DNA of 55,882 bases from an uncultured Lachnospiraceae bacterium (GCA_910586125.1 CAJUHP010000022.1:1-55882); one strand, 5' to 3'; positions 1 to 7,946 are shown, counted from the stretch's first letter. Notes: a model not told the origin generated them from the letters alone. Numbers and translations are program-made.

Positions 1-21
1 GGAATGACGACTCGCCAGATA

Positions 22-519
22 TCAGATACCCTCATGGATATCTATGGCTTTGAGGGTCTGGAAAGCAAATTTTTGTTCCTTCATACGGATTACCCATTGT
101 TTCGCGTCACTCGGCTTCACTTTCTCAATCTGCATATTTCCCATTTTATCATTCTGTAAAAGTTTCATCAACTGGTTTCTGCTTTTCTGCGTGGATTCCC
201 TCACATTAGACTTTAATTCATTATGCTTTGCATATAACTCACATACCGTCATTTTTGCACCAGCGGGATTGATTCCGTCCTCAAGGTCACGTTTAATCTC
301 TTTTTCCAATTCACGCAAAGATTTACAAGGTCTTTTCCCCTTTGGCAAGGGGTCTGTATCGGTCAATCTCCACGAAATAAACAAAATGAGGTTTTCCATC
401 TGTACCCACATACTTATAATCATATCTCCTGTAATTCCTGTCAGCCTCTTTTTTGATTTGGCTTTCGCCTGTTTTTTAAATTCGACCTTTGAGGTCTTCA
501 CGGGGTTTTTTTATAACAT
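22..519 (-). pseudogene. Degenerate Tn916-type tyrosine integrase, 5' part
   Basis: The amino-terminal part of a conjugative-transposon integrase of the Tn916 Int family. The arm-binding region is recognisable (SWRLTDTDPLPKGKRPC, then DGIN..GAKMTVCELYAKHN and KPSDAKQWVIRMKEQ). The gene is broken several times. The RBS (AAAAGGAG) and ATG at 517-519 lead to a stop after two codons. The segment reading GESQ...TDGKPHFVY lies in one frame and SWRL... in another, consistent with one extra T near 380. The frame then stops at 22-24, long before the catalytic domain, which is absent from the window. What is left cannot recombine. It marks an old integrative element. The family call rests on remembered conserved sequence. 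Confidence 0.8.
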
Positions 520-540
520 ATTCTCCTTTTTATTCTGTGA

Positions 541-579
541 GAGCCTTGCCATATGCCATATACACATATGGCAAGGTTC
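541..579. repeat. Perfect 12-bp inverted repeat upstream of int remnant
   Basis: CCTTGCCATATG at 544-555 pairs exactly with CATATGGCAAGG at 565-576 around a 9-nt loop. A G-T pair and two further pairs extend the arms to 541-579. There is no T-run on either side, so a terminator is unlikely. It lies directly upstream of the integrase remnant, where an excisionase gene or recombinase-related site would be expected. Confidence 0.7.
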
Positions 580-738
580 AGAGTTTAAATTGTGTCTATT
601 TTCAAAAGATAACTTCTTAAAAGCACCCGGTTCTTTTTTTGAAAAAATACGGTTTAAATCGTTTCTGCGTTTTCTTTAAAAGTATAGGAAACACTCACTT
701 GTATTTGTGTGTTTTTTTTATTCTGGTAATGGTAATAA

Positions 739-768
739 TTGACAGAGTTATTTGTATTATGATATGCT
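739..768 (+). promoter_or_regulatory. Candidate promoter for the 803 gene
   Basis: TTGACA at 739-744 and TATGCT at 763-768 with an 18-bp spacer, in an AT-rich stretch 35 bp ahead of the GAGGTGA ribosome binding site of the next gene. Confidence 0.55.
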
Positions 769-802
769 ATGTTTCAATGATTTTATGAATTGAGGTGACT
801 TT

Positions 803-1463
803 ATGATAAAATACACTGAAGAACGATGTTTACATATTGTTAAAAAAATTGAAGAAATATCCAGATTTGAAAGGTGATTATGATAGTAGTGGAAGACCTG
901 ATTTTTTGATAGGTGATGTTGGAGTTGAACATTTTCTTGTTGATGTTGTTGTTCAGCATAGAGATAAGAATGATAGTCTTCATTCTATTCATAGAATGGA
1001 AACAGGTCAAATTGAGCGAAGAGTTGATTTTTATAAATCTCATCCTGATGTTTTGGAACAGGATGTTCATAATAGTAAGGCTGTTGGACTTATTAAGGAC
1101 TGGGTCCGTAATCGGATTAGTGCTGTGAATGAGTTTGATTATCAGCGATTCATTGGATATTTTAGTAGAGTTTGGGATAATCATTATGAGAGTGTGCTGT
1201 GTTATCGTGAGAAATGTAAGAAATTGGGGTTTCTTATTGAGATTCGATATTTGGAAAATGTACAGGAGTATGTCATTGATGATGATGAGAGATGTCGTCA
1301 GCGTGTTAAAGGTATTCCAATTACAAGAGATATGATTCGTGTTGATATGGATGATGCTGAAGCCAGTCTTAGGAAACAGGGTGCTTTTATTTGTAATACT
1401 TTTGATTTTGTTAAAAAGAATATTGATTTGAGCAGGTATCCTATTCATTTGGTTAAAGGATAA
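803..1463 (+). pseudogene. Unrecognised protein split by a poly-A frameshift
   Basis: The ATG at 803 has a good GAGGTGA ribosome binding site 5-6 nt upstream, but this frame stops at 875-877. Skipping one base of the A7 run (842-848) joins it to a long open frame ending at 1463, giving about 219 residues. The only start inside the long frame is a TTG at 837 with no ribosome binding site, so the frameshift is the simplest reading. The protein contains RPDFLIGDVGVEHFLVDV near its start and no membrane segment. I do not recognise a family. Base composition is AT-rich like the integrase remnant. It may be a true mutation, slippage-based phase variation or a sequencing error. Confidence 0.6.
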
Positions 1464-1521
1464 GATGATTTGTTTATACACACCTTTCCGAAATGGGAGA
1501 AGAGATAAAGGAAAAAATATT

Positions 1522-2091
1522 ATGAGAACATATGTTGTTGGTATTTCTGGCACATCGGGTAGCGGTAAGTCAACTTTTTCAAATAATCTGCAAGAGTGTC
1601 TTTCTGACTACAAAGTAATTGTAATACATATGGACGAATATTATAAAGAGGAATTCTTGAGACCGAAAATGAAAGGTATTTTCGATGGAAAAGAGTACAT
1701 AGATGACAATCATCCAATGGCTTTGGATTTAGAACGATGCTTTATGGATATACAAGAAACAATAAAGGGTGGTATCGATATTCTTATTGTTGAGGGGATC
1801 TTTTCGTTTTATGATACACGGATTTATGATATGCTAGATTTAAAGATTTTCGTTGACTGTGATGCAGATGAAAGGTTTTCAAGACGCTTATTAAGGCACC
1901 TGTCTTTTGGACAAAATATGGAAGAACAGGCAAGGCGATATGTTCAGGCGGTACAGCCGCGGCAGAAAGAATATGTCGAGCCTGCAAAGTGGAAAGCAGA
2001 TATGATATGGAACGGTGTTTCTCAATCTGCGATCGGAATGGAGATGATTGTAAATTGGATAAGGGCAAAACAACAAAAAACACGCGGATAG
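1522..2091 (+). CDS. Uridine kinase-like P-loop kinase
   Basis: A 189-residue P-loop NTPase of the uridine kinase/phosphoribulokinase group. The Walker A motif GTSGSGKST is at residues 10-18, followed by a substrate-side MDEYYKEE motif near residue 38 and a Walker-B-like DILIVEGIFSF. These features suggest phosphorylation of a nucleoside or small metabolite in the cytosol; the substrate cannot be read from sequence. I chose ATG 1522 over the earlier in-frame start at 1465 because AAAGGAAA precedes it and the P-loop then sits at the usual distance from the start. It is AT-rich like the genes before it, and the composition changes to the host pattern right after its stop, so it probably arrived with the decayed element. 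Confidence 0.65.
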   Translation: MRTYVVGISGTSGSGKSTFSNNLQECLSDYKVIVIHMDEYYKEEFLRPKMKGIFDGKEYIDDNHPMALDLERCFMDIQETIKGGIDILIVEGIFSFYDTRIYDMLDLKIFVDCDADERFSRRLLRHLSFGQNMEEQARRYVQAVQPRQKEYVEPAKWKADMIWNGVSQSAIGMEMIVNWIRAKQQKTRG

Positions 2092-2135
2092 GGATTGATA
2101 TTCCTGAAATCGATGAGACAAAGCTTCCGGCTGCA

Positions 2136-2555
2136 ATGGAGATAATAGAAAGGGCCGCTTCTCTGATGGCGGAGAAGGACTGTGACAGCGATCCGGAAGC
2201 AGAAAAAGATTTGGCAAAGCTGCAGGGAGAACTGCGCGATCTTTCAGGAAACAGCAAAATACAGATCCGGGATTTTCAAAGATACTGGAGCTATACCGAT
2301 TTGGAGACCATGGCGAGAAAGACGCTGCTGCCTGTGCCGTTCAAAACCCATGTAACAGACGGACAGATCAAAGAAATTGTCTTACATATTTTAACGCACA
2401 AGGAAGCGGAGACGGACTGGTGGCTTACCTTTCTGAAGATCAATACAGGACTGGATAATCTGACAGATTATATCTTCTACCCGGTTTTTGTAGGACTTGA
2501 CGCTCAGGCCACCTTAGAGCAGATTGCAGACAAGATCATAACCGACAGAAAATAA
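2136..2555 (+). CDS. Hypothetical acidic soluble protein
   Basis: About 139 residues from ATG 2136; the open frame continues upstream through the end of the kinase gene, but that overlap looks like shadow sequence. The protein is helical and acidic, with a charged stretch (EKDCDSDPEAEKDLAK) and a W-rich middle (FQRYWSYTDLETMARK). I do not recognise the family. No strong ribosome binding site precedes 2136. The amino end may have been lost at the composition boundary near 2090, so this could be a truncated host gene. The coding call rests on frame length and even codon use. Confidence 0.5.
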   Translation: MEIIERAASLMAEKDCDSDPEAEKDLAKLQGELRDLSGNSKIQIRDFQRYWSYTDLETMARKTLLPVPFKTHVTDGQIKEIVLHILTHKEAETDWWLTFLKINTGLDNLTDYIFYPVFVGLDAQATLEQIADKIITDRK

Positions 2556-2603
2556 ATCTAATTTCCGCCTGATGGGCAAGAACGCGAAAGCATTCTTCCG
2601 GAA

Positions 2604-2936
2604 ATGGAAGAAAAAATGGAAAAGAAAATGAAAGAGGAAATGAAAGAGAAAATGAAAGAGAAAAGATACCGCCGTATTTGCTGGCTGATCAGCTCGCTGA
2701 CACTGGCCGGGGTTATTGTTTTTCTGATTGGTTTGTATTACTGGATGATCAAAGCGGGAATTCCCTATCAAGATCCGCCCTTGGAGCTGCAGATAAAGTA
2801 TGCCGTCAATAGGGGGATTGGAGAAACGCTGCTTGGAAAAGGGTTTCAGATTGCCGTGTGCGGAGGAACAGCCCGTCTGTTTTTGTGGTGGATGCAAAAG
2901 CGGCATCAAAAGAAAGGACAGAGACAGGCGCCCTAA
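2604..2936 (+). CDS. Small membrane protein with K/E-rich amino terminus
   Basis: A protein of 110 residues. Residues 1-20 are almost only M, E and K, encoded in part by three tandem 12-nt units (2628-2663). One clear transmembrane helix follows (ISSLTLAGVIVFLIGLYYWM) and a second, weaker one may lie near the end (FQIAVCGGTARLFLWWM). The carboxy tail is basic. The start is uncertain because no good ribosome binding site precedes 2604. The stop lies next to a GC-rich stem shared with the convergent ankyrin gene. Function unknown. Confidence 0.5.
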   Translation: MEEKMEKKMKEEMKEKMKEKRYRRICWLISSLTLAGVIVFLIGLYYWMIKAGIPYQDPPLELQIKYAVNRGIGETLLGKGFQIAVCGGTARLFLWWMQKRHQKKGQRQAP

Positions 2937-2949
2937 TTTTGGGCGCCTG
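2925..2949. terminator. Bidirectional hairpin shared by convergent genes
   Basis: CAGGCGCCC (2925-2933) pairs with GGGCGCCTG (2941-2949) around TAATTTT. The stop codons of the plus-strand gene (2934-2936) and of the minus-strand ankyrin gene (2933-2935) lie at the base of the loop, so the stem encodes the last residues of both proteins. Confidence 0.65.
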
Positions 2950-3916
2950 CGATCAGTAGCTGCTCGACAATCTCCGTAAATCCTGCCTCTGTGGCATAGT
3001 ACAAGGCGCTGTGCTGGTCGTTGTCCACCGCGTTCACATCCGCCGTCTCCTCGATCAGCATCGCTGTAAAATCGTTCCTTCCGCTTTGGGCGGCGAGAAT
3101 AAGAGGGGTCTGTCCGTCCGAGGTTTTTTCATTGATGCCGGCCCCGGCAGCCAGCAGCGCTTTTCCCACATACAGATCGCCGTGATCGGCCGCAATGTGC
3201 AGGGGAAGGACGCCGTCTGCGTTGGAGAGATCGGTTTTAGCCCCGGCAGCCAGCAGCAGTTCGGTGATGACAAGATTGGATTTTCTTACTGCCAGCATAA
3301 GAGGGGAATCGCCCTCGTCGTTCGGCTTATTAACGCTGCTCTTGTCCTTGGCAAGAAGAACCTTAACGACTTCACCCTGATCATTCCAGCAGGCGTGGTG
3401 AAGGGTGGTATTGCCGTAGGCGTCTGTATGCTCCTCCTCGGCCTGGGAGAGAGCCGCTACCAGCTCCCGCAGGCCGCAGGAGGTAGCATAGTCGATGGCC
3501 ATGCGGTTGTCATTGTCCTTTATGTGAATATCAATGTCCGGATTTTTGATAAACTTAAGCGCGGCATCGGTCTTTCTGTTCTGAGCCATCAGCATAAGCG
3601 GGGTGACGCCGTTGTTGTCGGTGCAGTTACCATCCGCGCCCGCGCCCATGAGAAGCGCGATGATTTCAAAATTACCGGTCTCCGCTGCAAAGTGCAGGGG
3701 CATACGGTTTCTCTGGTTGCCCAGATTGGCGTCGGCTCCGTTGTCGAGCAGCAGCTTTACCAGATCGCGCGCATTTTTCATACAGACATAGATGAGAGGA
3801 GTATTTCCCGATTCGTCGCGCTTATTGACGTCCACGCCGCCGCGCTTTATAAATGTCTGTACGATGCTTTTTTGATTGTTTTTGCATGCGTTTAGAAGCA
3901 TATTGTCAAGCTGCAT
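2933..3916 (-). CDS. Ankyrin repeat protein
   Basis: A 327-residue protein made of about nine ankyrin repeats, visible as recurring G.TPL..A....N..VV..LL..GA.....-type units (for example GNTPLIYVCMKNARDLVKLLLDNGADAN and GQTPLILAAQSGR). There is no signal peptide and no extra domain, so it is probably a cytosolic protein-protein interaction scaffold with an unknown partner. ATG 3916 is preferred over an in-frame ATG at 3931 because AGGAGG lies just ahead of it; that RBS overlaps the stop of the upstream gene at 3928, so the two are probably co-transcribed and coupled. The family is certain; the role is not. Confidence 0.9.
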   Translation of the reverse strand: MQLDNMLLNACKNNQKSIVQTFIKRGGVDVNKRDESGNTPLIYVCMKNARDLVKLLLDNGADANLGNQRNRMPLHFAAETGNFEIIALLMGAGADGNCTDNNGVTPLMLMAQNRKTDAALKFIKNPDIDIHIKDNDNRMAIDYATSCGLRELVAALSQAEEEHTDAYGNTTLHHACWNDQGEVVKVLLAKDKSSVNKPNDEGDSPLMLAVRKSNLVITELLLAAGAKTDLSNADGVLPLHIAADHGDLYVGKALLAAGAGINEKTSDGQTPLILAAQSGRNDFTAMLIEETADVNAVDNDQHSALYYATEAGFTEIVEQLLIAGAQN

Positions 3917-3927
3917 GATTTTCCTCC

Positions 3928-4401
3928 TCATTGCGGGAATTCGATGTGGTACTGCGACAGAAAACGAATAAGCGGCGCGGCTTCCTGGCGGCGTCCAAGG
4001 CTGGTGAGACAGAGCGCGGCAAGCTGCCGGACCCGTATCAGACCGTAGCGGTCAAGGCGTTTGGGGCTGTCCGGATCAAAGGGCAGGAGAGCGCATTCCA
4101 TAACGGACAGAGCCTGCAAAAAGAGTTTTTTCTCCGAAGCGCCGAAATCCTGCGGATTTCCAAGCGACTGTTCGGCGCGCCGGCATTCGGCCAGGGCTTG
4201 TTCGTATTCGCCCAGACGGTATAGACACAGGCCGCAGTTAAACGCGTCCGAAAAGGATAGCGGTTCTGTCTTTGCTTTTTCGATCATGGGCCGGGCAAGC
4301 AGCCAAGCCGCAGGGAGATCACCGGCTGATAGAGCGCGGTAGAGAGTGTGGCCGCCTCCCAAAGTTTCTGCCGAATTTCTGCTTTTTCCTAAAAATTCCA
4401 T
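3928..4401 (-). CDS. TPR-like helical protein
   Basis: A protein of 157 residues with two tetratricopeptide-like segments: FNCGLCLYRLGEYEQALAECRRAEQ and, near the end, AALCLTSLGRRQEAAPLIRFL. No enzyme motif is visible. It ends on the ribosome binding site of the ankyrin gene, so the pair forms a small operon of two repeat scaffolds. The ribosome binding site at 4401 is weak. A promoter lies about 70-100 bases upstream. No specific function can be given. Confidence 0.65.
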   Translation of the reverse strand: MEFLGKSRNSAETLGGGHTLYRALSAGDLPAAWLLARPMIEKAKTEPLSFSDAFNCGLCLYRLGEYEQALAECRRAEQSLGNPQDFGASEKKLFLQALSVMECALLPFDPDSPKRLDRYGLIRVRQLAALCLTSLGRRQEAAPLIRFLSQYHIEFPQ

Positions 4402-4472
4402 ACTGAAAATATAAGTAATCTTTATGCTGAATTGATTTTTTGGGGAACGTATTCTCGAAAGAAATTTATTTT

Positions 4473-4501
4473 ATCCTAACACGTTTTCCTGCGGCAGTCA
4501 A
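4473..4501 (-). promoter_or_regulatory. Candidate promoter of the TPR-ankyrin pair
   Basis: On the minus strand, TTGACT (4496-4501) and TAGGAT (4473-4478) are 17 bp apart, reading toward the gene starting at 4401. Confidence 0.45.
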
Positions 4502-4561
4502 GATCCGCCTTGTCTATTTGGCAGGAGCGGATTTGCCGCTTTTCATGAGATTTCCAGCGCT

Positions 4562-5095
4562 TTATTTCTTACCCAAATCCAAGTAGGCGGCCAATTCAGC
4601 GGCTGTTTCTTTCATGCCCCGCTGAAACCAAACCTCAATCCATCCATACAGGAAGAACGCGGCATAAGCCGAGGAATAGGCGGCGACGACCTCCTGATCC
4701 GGATTAAACCCGCACAAATCCAATAGAATGTCTTTTAGAAGATAGGTCAATCCTCTTTCGTTGAGTAAACTGTAGAAATCACGGTTTGTTTCAAAGTGGG
4801 AAAACACCTGATACACTAACTCGCTCAAAGGAAGTCCGGGGGAGTTTTTCCATTCGTTCATCCAGCCGCAAAATAAATGCTTAATATGCGCTTTCAGAAT
4901 TTCTTCTTTTGTCTCAAAATTACGGTAAAAGGACGTCCGGCCCACGCCGGCCGCATCGCACAGTTCGCTGATGGAGATCTGCTCCAGCGGCTTTTCAGCC
5001 AACAACATCAACAGAGAGCTTGTTAGATGTTCCAACACATAGGCGTTGCGGTTCTCGTTGCTGAATGGTGAAACACTTTTTGCTTTTTGTTCCAT
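4562..5095 (-). CDS. TetR/AcrR family transcriptional regulator
   Basis: A 177-residue protein with an amino-terminal TetR helix-turn-helix (ISISELCDAAGVGRTSFYRNFETKEEIL, about residues 39-66) and a helical ligand-binding domain with a tryptophan-rich segment (FLYGWIEVWFQRGMKE). ATG 5095 is chosen because GGAGGAG lies just upstream; longer in-frame starts would run into the divergent promoter region. It is transcribed away from the small membrane protein and hydrolase, with a 9-bp inverted repeat between them, the usual layout for a local repressor. Ligand unknown. Confidence 0.85.
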   Translation of the reverse strand: MEQKAKSVSPFSNENRNAYVLEHLTSSLLMLLAEKPLEQISISELCDAAGVGRTSFYRNFETKEEILKAHIKHLFCGWMNEWKNSPGLPLSELVYQVFSHFETNRDFYSLLNERGLTYLLKDILLDLCGFNPDQEVVAAYSSAYAAFFLYGWIEVWFQRGMKETAAELAAYLDLGKK

Positions 5096-5126
5096 TTTTC
5101 TCCTCCTATTGACAGCGGCAATTGAT

Positions 5127-5154
5127 GATGTTACACTTGTATTGCTGTTACATC
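5127..5154. promoter_or_regulatory. Inverted repeat, candidate TetR operator
   Basis: GATGTTACA (5127-5135) and TGTTACATC (5146-5154) form a 9-bp inverted repeat with one mismatch. It lies between the divergent regulator and the membrane protein-hydrolase pair; a TATGAT box for the rightward genes is at 5162-5167. Assignment to the adjacent TetR protein is inference. Confidence 0.5.
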
Positions 5155-5206
5155 TGATACATATGATAGCAGAAGAAAATGATTTTGTCAAGGGAGGACA
5201 TGGGAG

Positions 5207-5341
5207 ATGACACAGATACAAAAGCGCGTTGTTATTTTGCTTGCCGTTATTCTCATCGGCGCGGTTCTGGGACGGCTGGCGTTGCGGTCGGTTCTGAACC
5301 TATTGGTGGGAGGCACGCTGTTTGGAGGAAACTTTTTATGA
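5207..5341 (+). CDS. Small single-helix membrane protein (44 aa)
   Basis: ATG 5207 follows AGGGAGGA at a spacing of about 8 nt. The 44-residue product is a basic amino end (MTQIQKR) followed by a hydrophobic helix (VVILLAVILIGAVLG) and a second hydrophobic, glycine-rich stretch. Its stop overlaps the start of the hydrolase gene as ATGA, so the two are translationally coupled. It is in a different frame from the longer in-frame extension of the hydrolase, which I judge non-coding. It resembles the small DUF-type membrane peptides often placed before hydrolases or permeases. Role unknown. Confidence 0.6.
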   Translation: MTQIQKRVVILLAVILIGAVLGRLALRSVLNLLVGGTLFGGNFL

Positions 5342-6336
5342 AAAAAGAAAGGAAAAAAGGAAGCGTTATGTGGGGTTTGATCTATGTGGGTGCTTTTATC
5401 GCATCGTTTGTCATTTCTGCCGTTGTGAAGATAAAGGCCGATCCGTTTGGGGGAAAATATACGGCCCATTGGGACAGCTCTGTGGGAACCATCTGCACCG
5501 ACCTTTCCTATGGGGAGGGGGAGGCCAACAAATTTGACCTCTATGTTCCAGCGGACAGCCACAGGGAGCGCTATGGTCTGGTGGTCTACCTGCATGCGGG
5601 CGGTTTTACCAGCGGCGATAAGAGCGGTGACGCACAGATTCTGCAATGGCTTTGCGCGAAAGGCTATGTGGCGGCGGGGATCAATTATACGCTGTTTAGT
5701 GAAAAAAATCCGGATGCCAACGTATATACGCAGTCGGTAGAGATCCGGGAGAGCATCCCTTTCGTGATTGCCGAAGCAGAAAAATTAGGATACCACATTG
5801 ATAAAATGGCGGTGTCGGGCGGTTCGGCAGGCCATGCGCTTGCCATGCTGTACGCCTATCGTGACGCGGCGGTGTCGCCGGTTCCGGTGACGATGGTTTT
5901 CGGTGCGGTCGGGCCGTCCTGCTTCTATCTGGAGGATTGGATTAACATGGGAGCGGACCCCCAAGCTCCGGTTGCCGTTGATCCCAATACCGATTACAGC
6001 AATATCGCAGAATTGTTTTCTGTTATGGCGGGGAAAGAAATTACAGCGGATATGTTTGAGAGCGGCGCCTATCTGGAGCAAGTGAAGGATATTTCCGCAG
6101 CTATGTGGATTGATGAAAATACGGTGCCAACCGTGTGCGCATATGGCCAATGGGACAAGGTGCAGGCGTTTCTCGCCTCCAAACGGCTGGATCGTGCGCT
6201 GACGCAATATGATATTCCTCACGAATATATTGTCTGTGAGCATTCCGGCCACGGCTTACAGAATGACAACGCCCAATTTGCCAGGTATATGGAGAAGATA
6301 TCCGAATATTTGAATACCTATATGCCGGTCGGATGA
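5338..6336 (+). CDS. Membrane-anchored alpha/beta hydrolase (esterase-like)
   Basis: A 332-residue protein with an amino-terminal signal anchor (about residues 11-29, MWGLIYVGAFIASFVISAVV), so the catalytic part is probably outside the membrane. The oxyanion loop motif HAGGF near residue 87, the nucleophile elbow GGSAGH near residue 162 and a late histidine in CEHSGHG mark an HSL-type esterase/lipase fold. The start at 5338 has GGAGGA 9 bp upstream and overlaps the stop of the 44-residue gene. Substrate unknown; expression is probably controlled by the divergent TetR gene. Confidence 0.8.
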   Translation: MKKERKKGSVMWGLIYVGAFIASFVISAVVKIKADPFGGKYTAHWDSSVGTICTDLSYGEGEANKFDLYVPADSHRERYGLVVYLHAGGFTSGDKSGDAQILQWLCAKGYVAAGINYTLFSEKNPDANVYTQSVEIRESIPFVIAEAEKLGYHIDKMAVSGGSAGHALAMLYAYRDAAVSPVPVTMVFGAVGPSCFYLEDWINMGADPQAPVAVDPNTDYSNIAELFSVMAGKEITADMFESGAYLEQVKDISAAMWIDENTVPTVCAYGQWDKVQAFLASKRLDRALTQYDIPHEYIVCEHSGHGLQNDNAQFARYMEKISEYLNTYMPVG

Positions 6337-6394
6337 TCTGGGGATTTTGTTGCGGCCCAGCGGGGGGAAGGCTATTTTGATAGATAAGATTTGG

Positions 6395-6424
6395 TGGACA
6401 AACGGCGGCCCGGCGTAGTATAAT
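6395..6424 (+). promoter_or_regulatory. Candidate promoter of acetyltransferase gene
   Basis: A perfect TATAAT at 6419-6424 with TGGACA at 6395-6400, spacer 18 bp. It lies about 70 bp ahead of the ATG at 6493. Confidence 0.55.
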
Positions 6425-6492
6425 AGCAGAGACTTACTGGGATAAAACAAGAAGAGAAACGACAGCGAGAGATCGGAAAAGGAGTATATATT

Positions 6493-7107
6493 ATGGGTGT
6501 GATGAAAGACCGGATGCACACGGGCGAGCTGTATCTGCCCGGCGATGAGGAGATTTTGGAAAGGCAGTTTCGGTGCTTGGACCGTCTCTATGATTTTAAC
6601 ATGACGCGGCCCACTGAGATGAAAAAGCGGGAAGCGCTGCTGAAAGAGATGTTCGCAGAGATCGGGGAGGGCTGTTATATCGAGCCGCCGTTTCACTCCA
6701 ATTTCGGGGGCGGTCATGTACATTTCGGCAAATTTGTCTATGCCAACTTTAATCTGACCTGCGTGGACGACACGCATATCTATGTGGGCGATTATACCAT
6801 GTTTGGCCCCAACGTGATTGTGGCGACCGCCGGACATCCGATTCTGCCGGAGCTTCGGGAAAAAGCTTACCAGTACAATGCAGCGGTACATATCGGAAAA
6901 AACTGCTGGATCGGCGCGGGGGCGATCATCCTGCCCGGCATTACCATCGGGGACAACGTGGTTGTGGGGGCAGGCAGCGTGGTGACGAAAGACCTGCCGT
7001 CCAATGTGGTTGCGGTTGGAAATCCCTGCAGGGTGCTGCGGGAGGTGGGCGATCATGACAGAGAGTACTACTTTAAGAACAGAAAGATCGACTACGAGAA
7101 CCTATAG
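6493..7107 (+). CDS. Maltose/galactoside O-acetyltransferase family protein
   Basis: A protein of 204 residues, the normal length for Maa/LacA enzymes. The amino-terminal Mac segment (MKDRMHTGELYLPGDEEI) is followed by a left-handed beta-helix of hexapeptide repeats (IGKNCWIGAGAIILPGITIGDNVVVGAGSVV). The catalytic histidine is in ATAGHP. It transfers acetyl from acetyl-CoA to a sugar hydroxyl in the cytosol; the natural acceptor is often unknown. AAAGGAG precedes the start. It sits alone between a promoter and a long hairpin. Confidence 0.9.
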   Translation: MGVMKDRMHTGELYLPGDEEILERQFRCLDRLYDFNMTRPTEMKKREALLKEMFAEIGEGCYIEPPFHSNFGGGHVHFGKFVYANFNLTCVDDTHIYVGDYTMFGPNVIVATAGHPILPELREKAYQYNAAVHIGKNCWIGAGAIILPGITIGDNVVVGAGSVVTKDLPSNVVAVGNPCRVLREVGDHDREYYFKNRKIDYENL

Positions 7108-7202
7108 CCGGTTTGAGATCAAATGGTAAGAGATACGTTTTGGGGTTTCTGAAATGACACAGCGGCCGGTATCATCATAAAGTGGTTTGCGATGACAGAA
7201 TC

Positions 7203-7304
7203 AAGGGCTGCTGCAAAACGAAGATTTGATACAGATATGGTATCCATGCAGCTGGCACAGCCATATTTTGCGTCTGATCTGCGTTTTGCGGCAGCCCTTT
7301 TTCT
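7203..7304. terminator. Long imperfect hairpin with T-run
   Basis: AAGGGCTGCTGCAAAACG (7203-7220) pairs with CGTTTTGCGGCAGCCCTT (7282-7299), 18 bp with one G-T mismatch, followed on the plus strand by a T-run. The 61-nt internal part holds a second small stem (TATGG/CCATA). It lies between the acetyltransferase and rubrerythrin genes, which converge, so it can act as terminator, but it is longer than a normal one. Confidence 0.65.
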
Positions 7305-7326
7305 ATTTTGCGCGATTTAAATCCGC

Positions 7327-7869
7327 TCAGTAATTTTCTTCCCGGATTTCAAAATAGCTCTGGGGATGTGCGCATACGGGGCAGACTTCGGGCGCCTTGG
7401 TTCCTACCATAACATGGCCGCAGTTGCGGCATTCCCATACTTTGACCTCGCCCTTTTCAAAAACAGAAGTGGTCTCCACATTTTGCAGCAAAGCGCGGTA
7501 GCGCTCTTCGTGCTGCTTTTCAATTGCTCCCACCATGCGGAACTTCTCGGCCAGCTCCGGGAAGCCTTCCTCCTCGGCGGTTTTGGCAAACCCTTCATAC
7601 ATGTCGGTCCACTCAAAATTTTCTCCGTCGGCGGCGGCCTGCAGATTGGTCCGGGTATCTCCGATGCCCTGCAGTTCCTTCAGCCACATCTTGGCGTGTT
7701 CCCGCTCATTTTCTGCGGTTTTTAAGAACAGAGCCGCAATCTGCTCAAAGCCTTCCTTCTTTGCGGCAGAAGCAAAATAGGTATACTTGTTTCTGGCTCC
7801 GGATTCTCCCGAAAAGGCCGCCTGAAGATTTTTCTCCGTCTGTGTGCCGGCGTATTTTGTCTGGCTCAT
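7327..7869 (-). CDS. rbr: Rubrerythrin
   Basis: A 180-residue protein with an amino-terminal four-helix diiron domain (AFSGESGARNKYTYFA, ENEREHAKMW, and IEKQHEERY carrying the Glu/His ligands) and a carboxy-terminal rubredoxin-like knuckle (CRNCGH...CPVCAH). Rubrerythrins reduce hydrogen peroxide in anaerobes, taking electrons from rubredoxin. AAAGGAG lies 11 nt ahead of the ATG. A strong single promoter with a palindromic AT-rich segment just downstream suggests peroxide control. Confidence 0.95.
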   Translation of the reverse strand: MSQTKYAGTQTEKNLQAAFSGESGARNKYTYFASAAKKEGFEQIAALFLKTAENEREHAKMWLKELQGIGDTRTNLQAAADGENFEWTDMYEGFAKTAEEEGFPELAEKFRMVGAIEKQHEERYRALLQNVETTSVFEKGEVKVWECRNCGHVMVGTKAPEVCPVCAHPQSYFEIREENY

Positions 7870-7897
7870 CGGTTTGTCTTCTCCTTTGTAATCGAAT

Positions 7898-7946
7898 TAA
7901 TATTAAGAATTATTACTATATTATCGGAGTTCTTTTGTTTTGTCAA
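7898..7946 (-). promoter_or_regulatory. rbr promoter with PerR/Fur-like palindrome
   Basis: On the minus strand, TTGACA (7941-7946) and TAATAT (7918-7923) are separated by exactly 17 bp. Directly downstream, 7898-7915 is an AT-rich imperfect palindrome (TAATATTAA / TAATAATTC on the opposite arm) resembling the PerR box TTATAATNATTATAA. The promoter is strong; the regulator assignment is a guess. Confidence 0.6.

Noticed and set aside
44..679. Plus-strand 211-codon frame at the left edge
   Set aside because: It is the opposite strand of the integrase remnant; the minus strand shows clear Int similarity.
840..1553. Minus-strand 237-codon frame
   Set aside because: Low-complexity I/N/T-rich shadow of an AT-rich coding region; no ribosome binding site.
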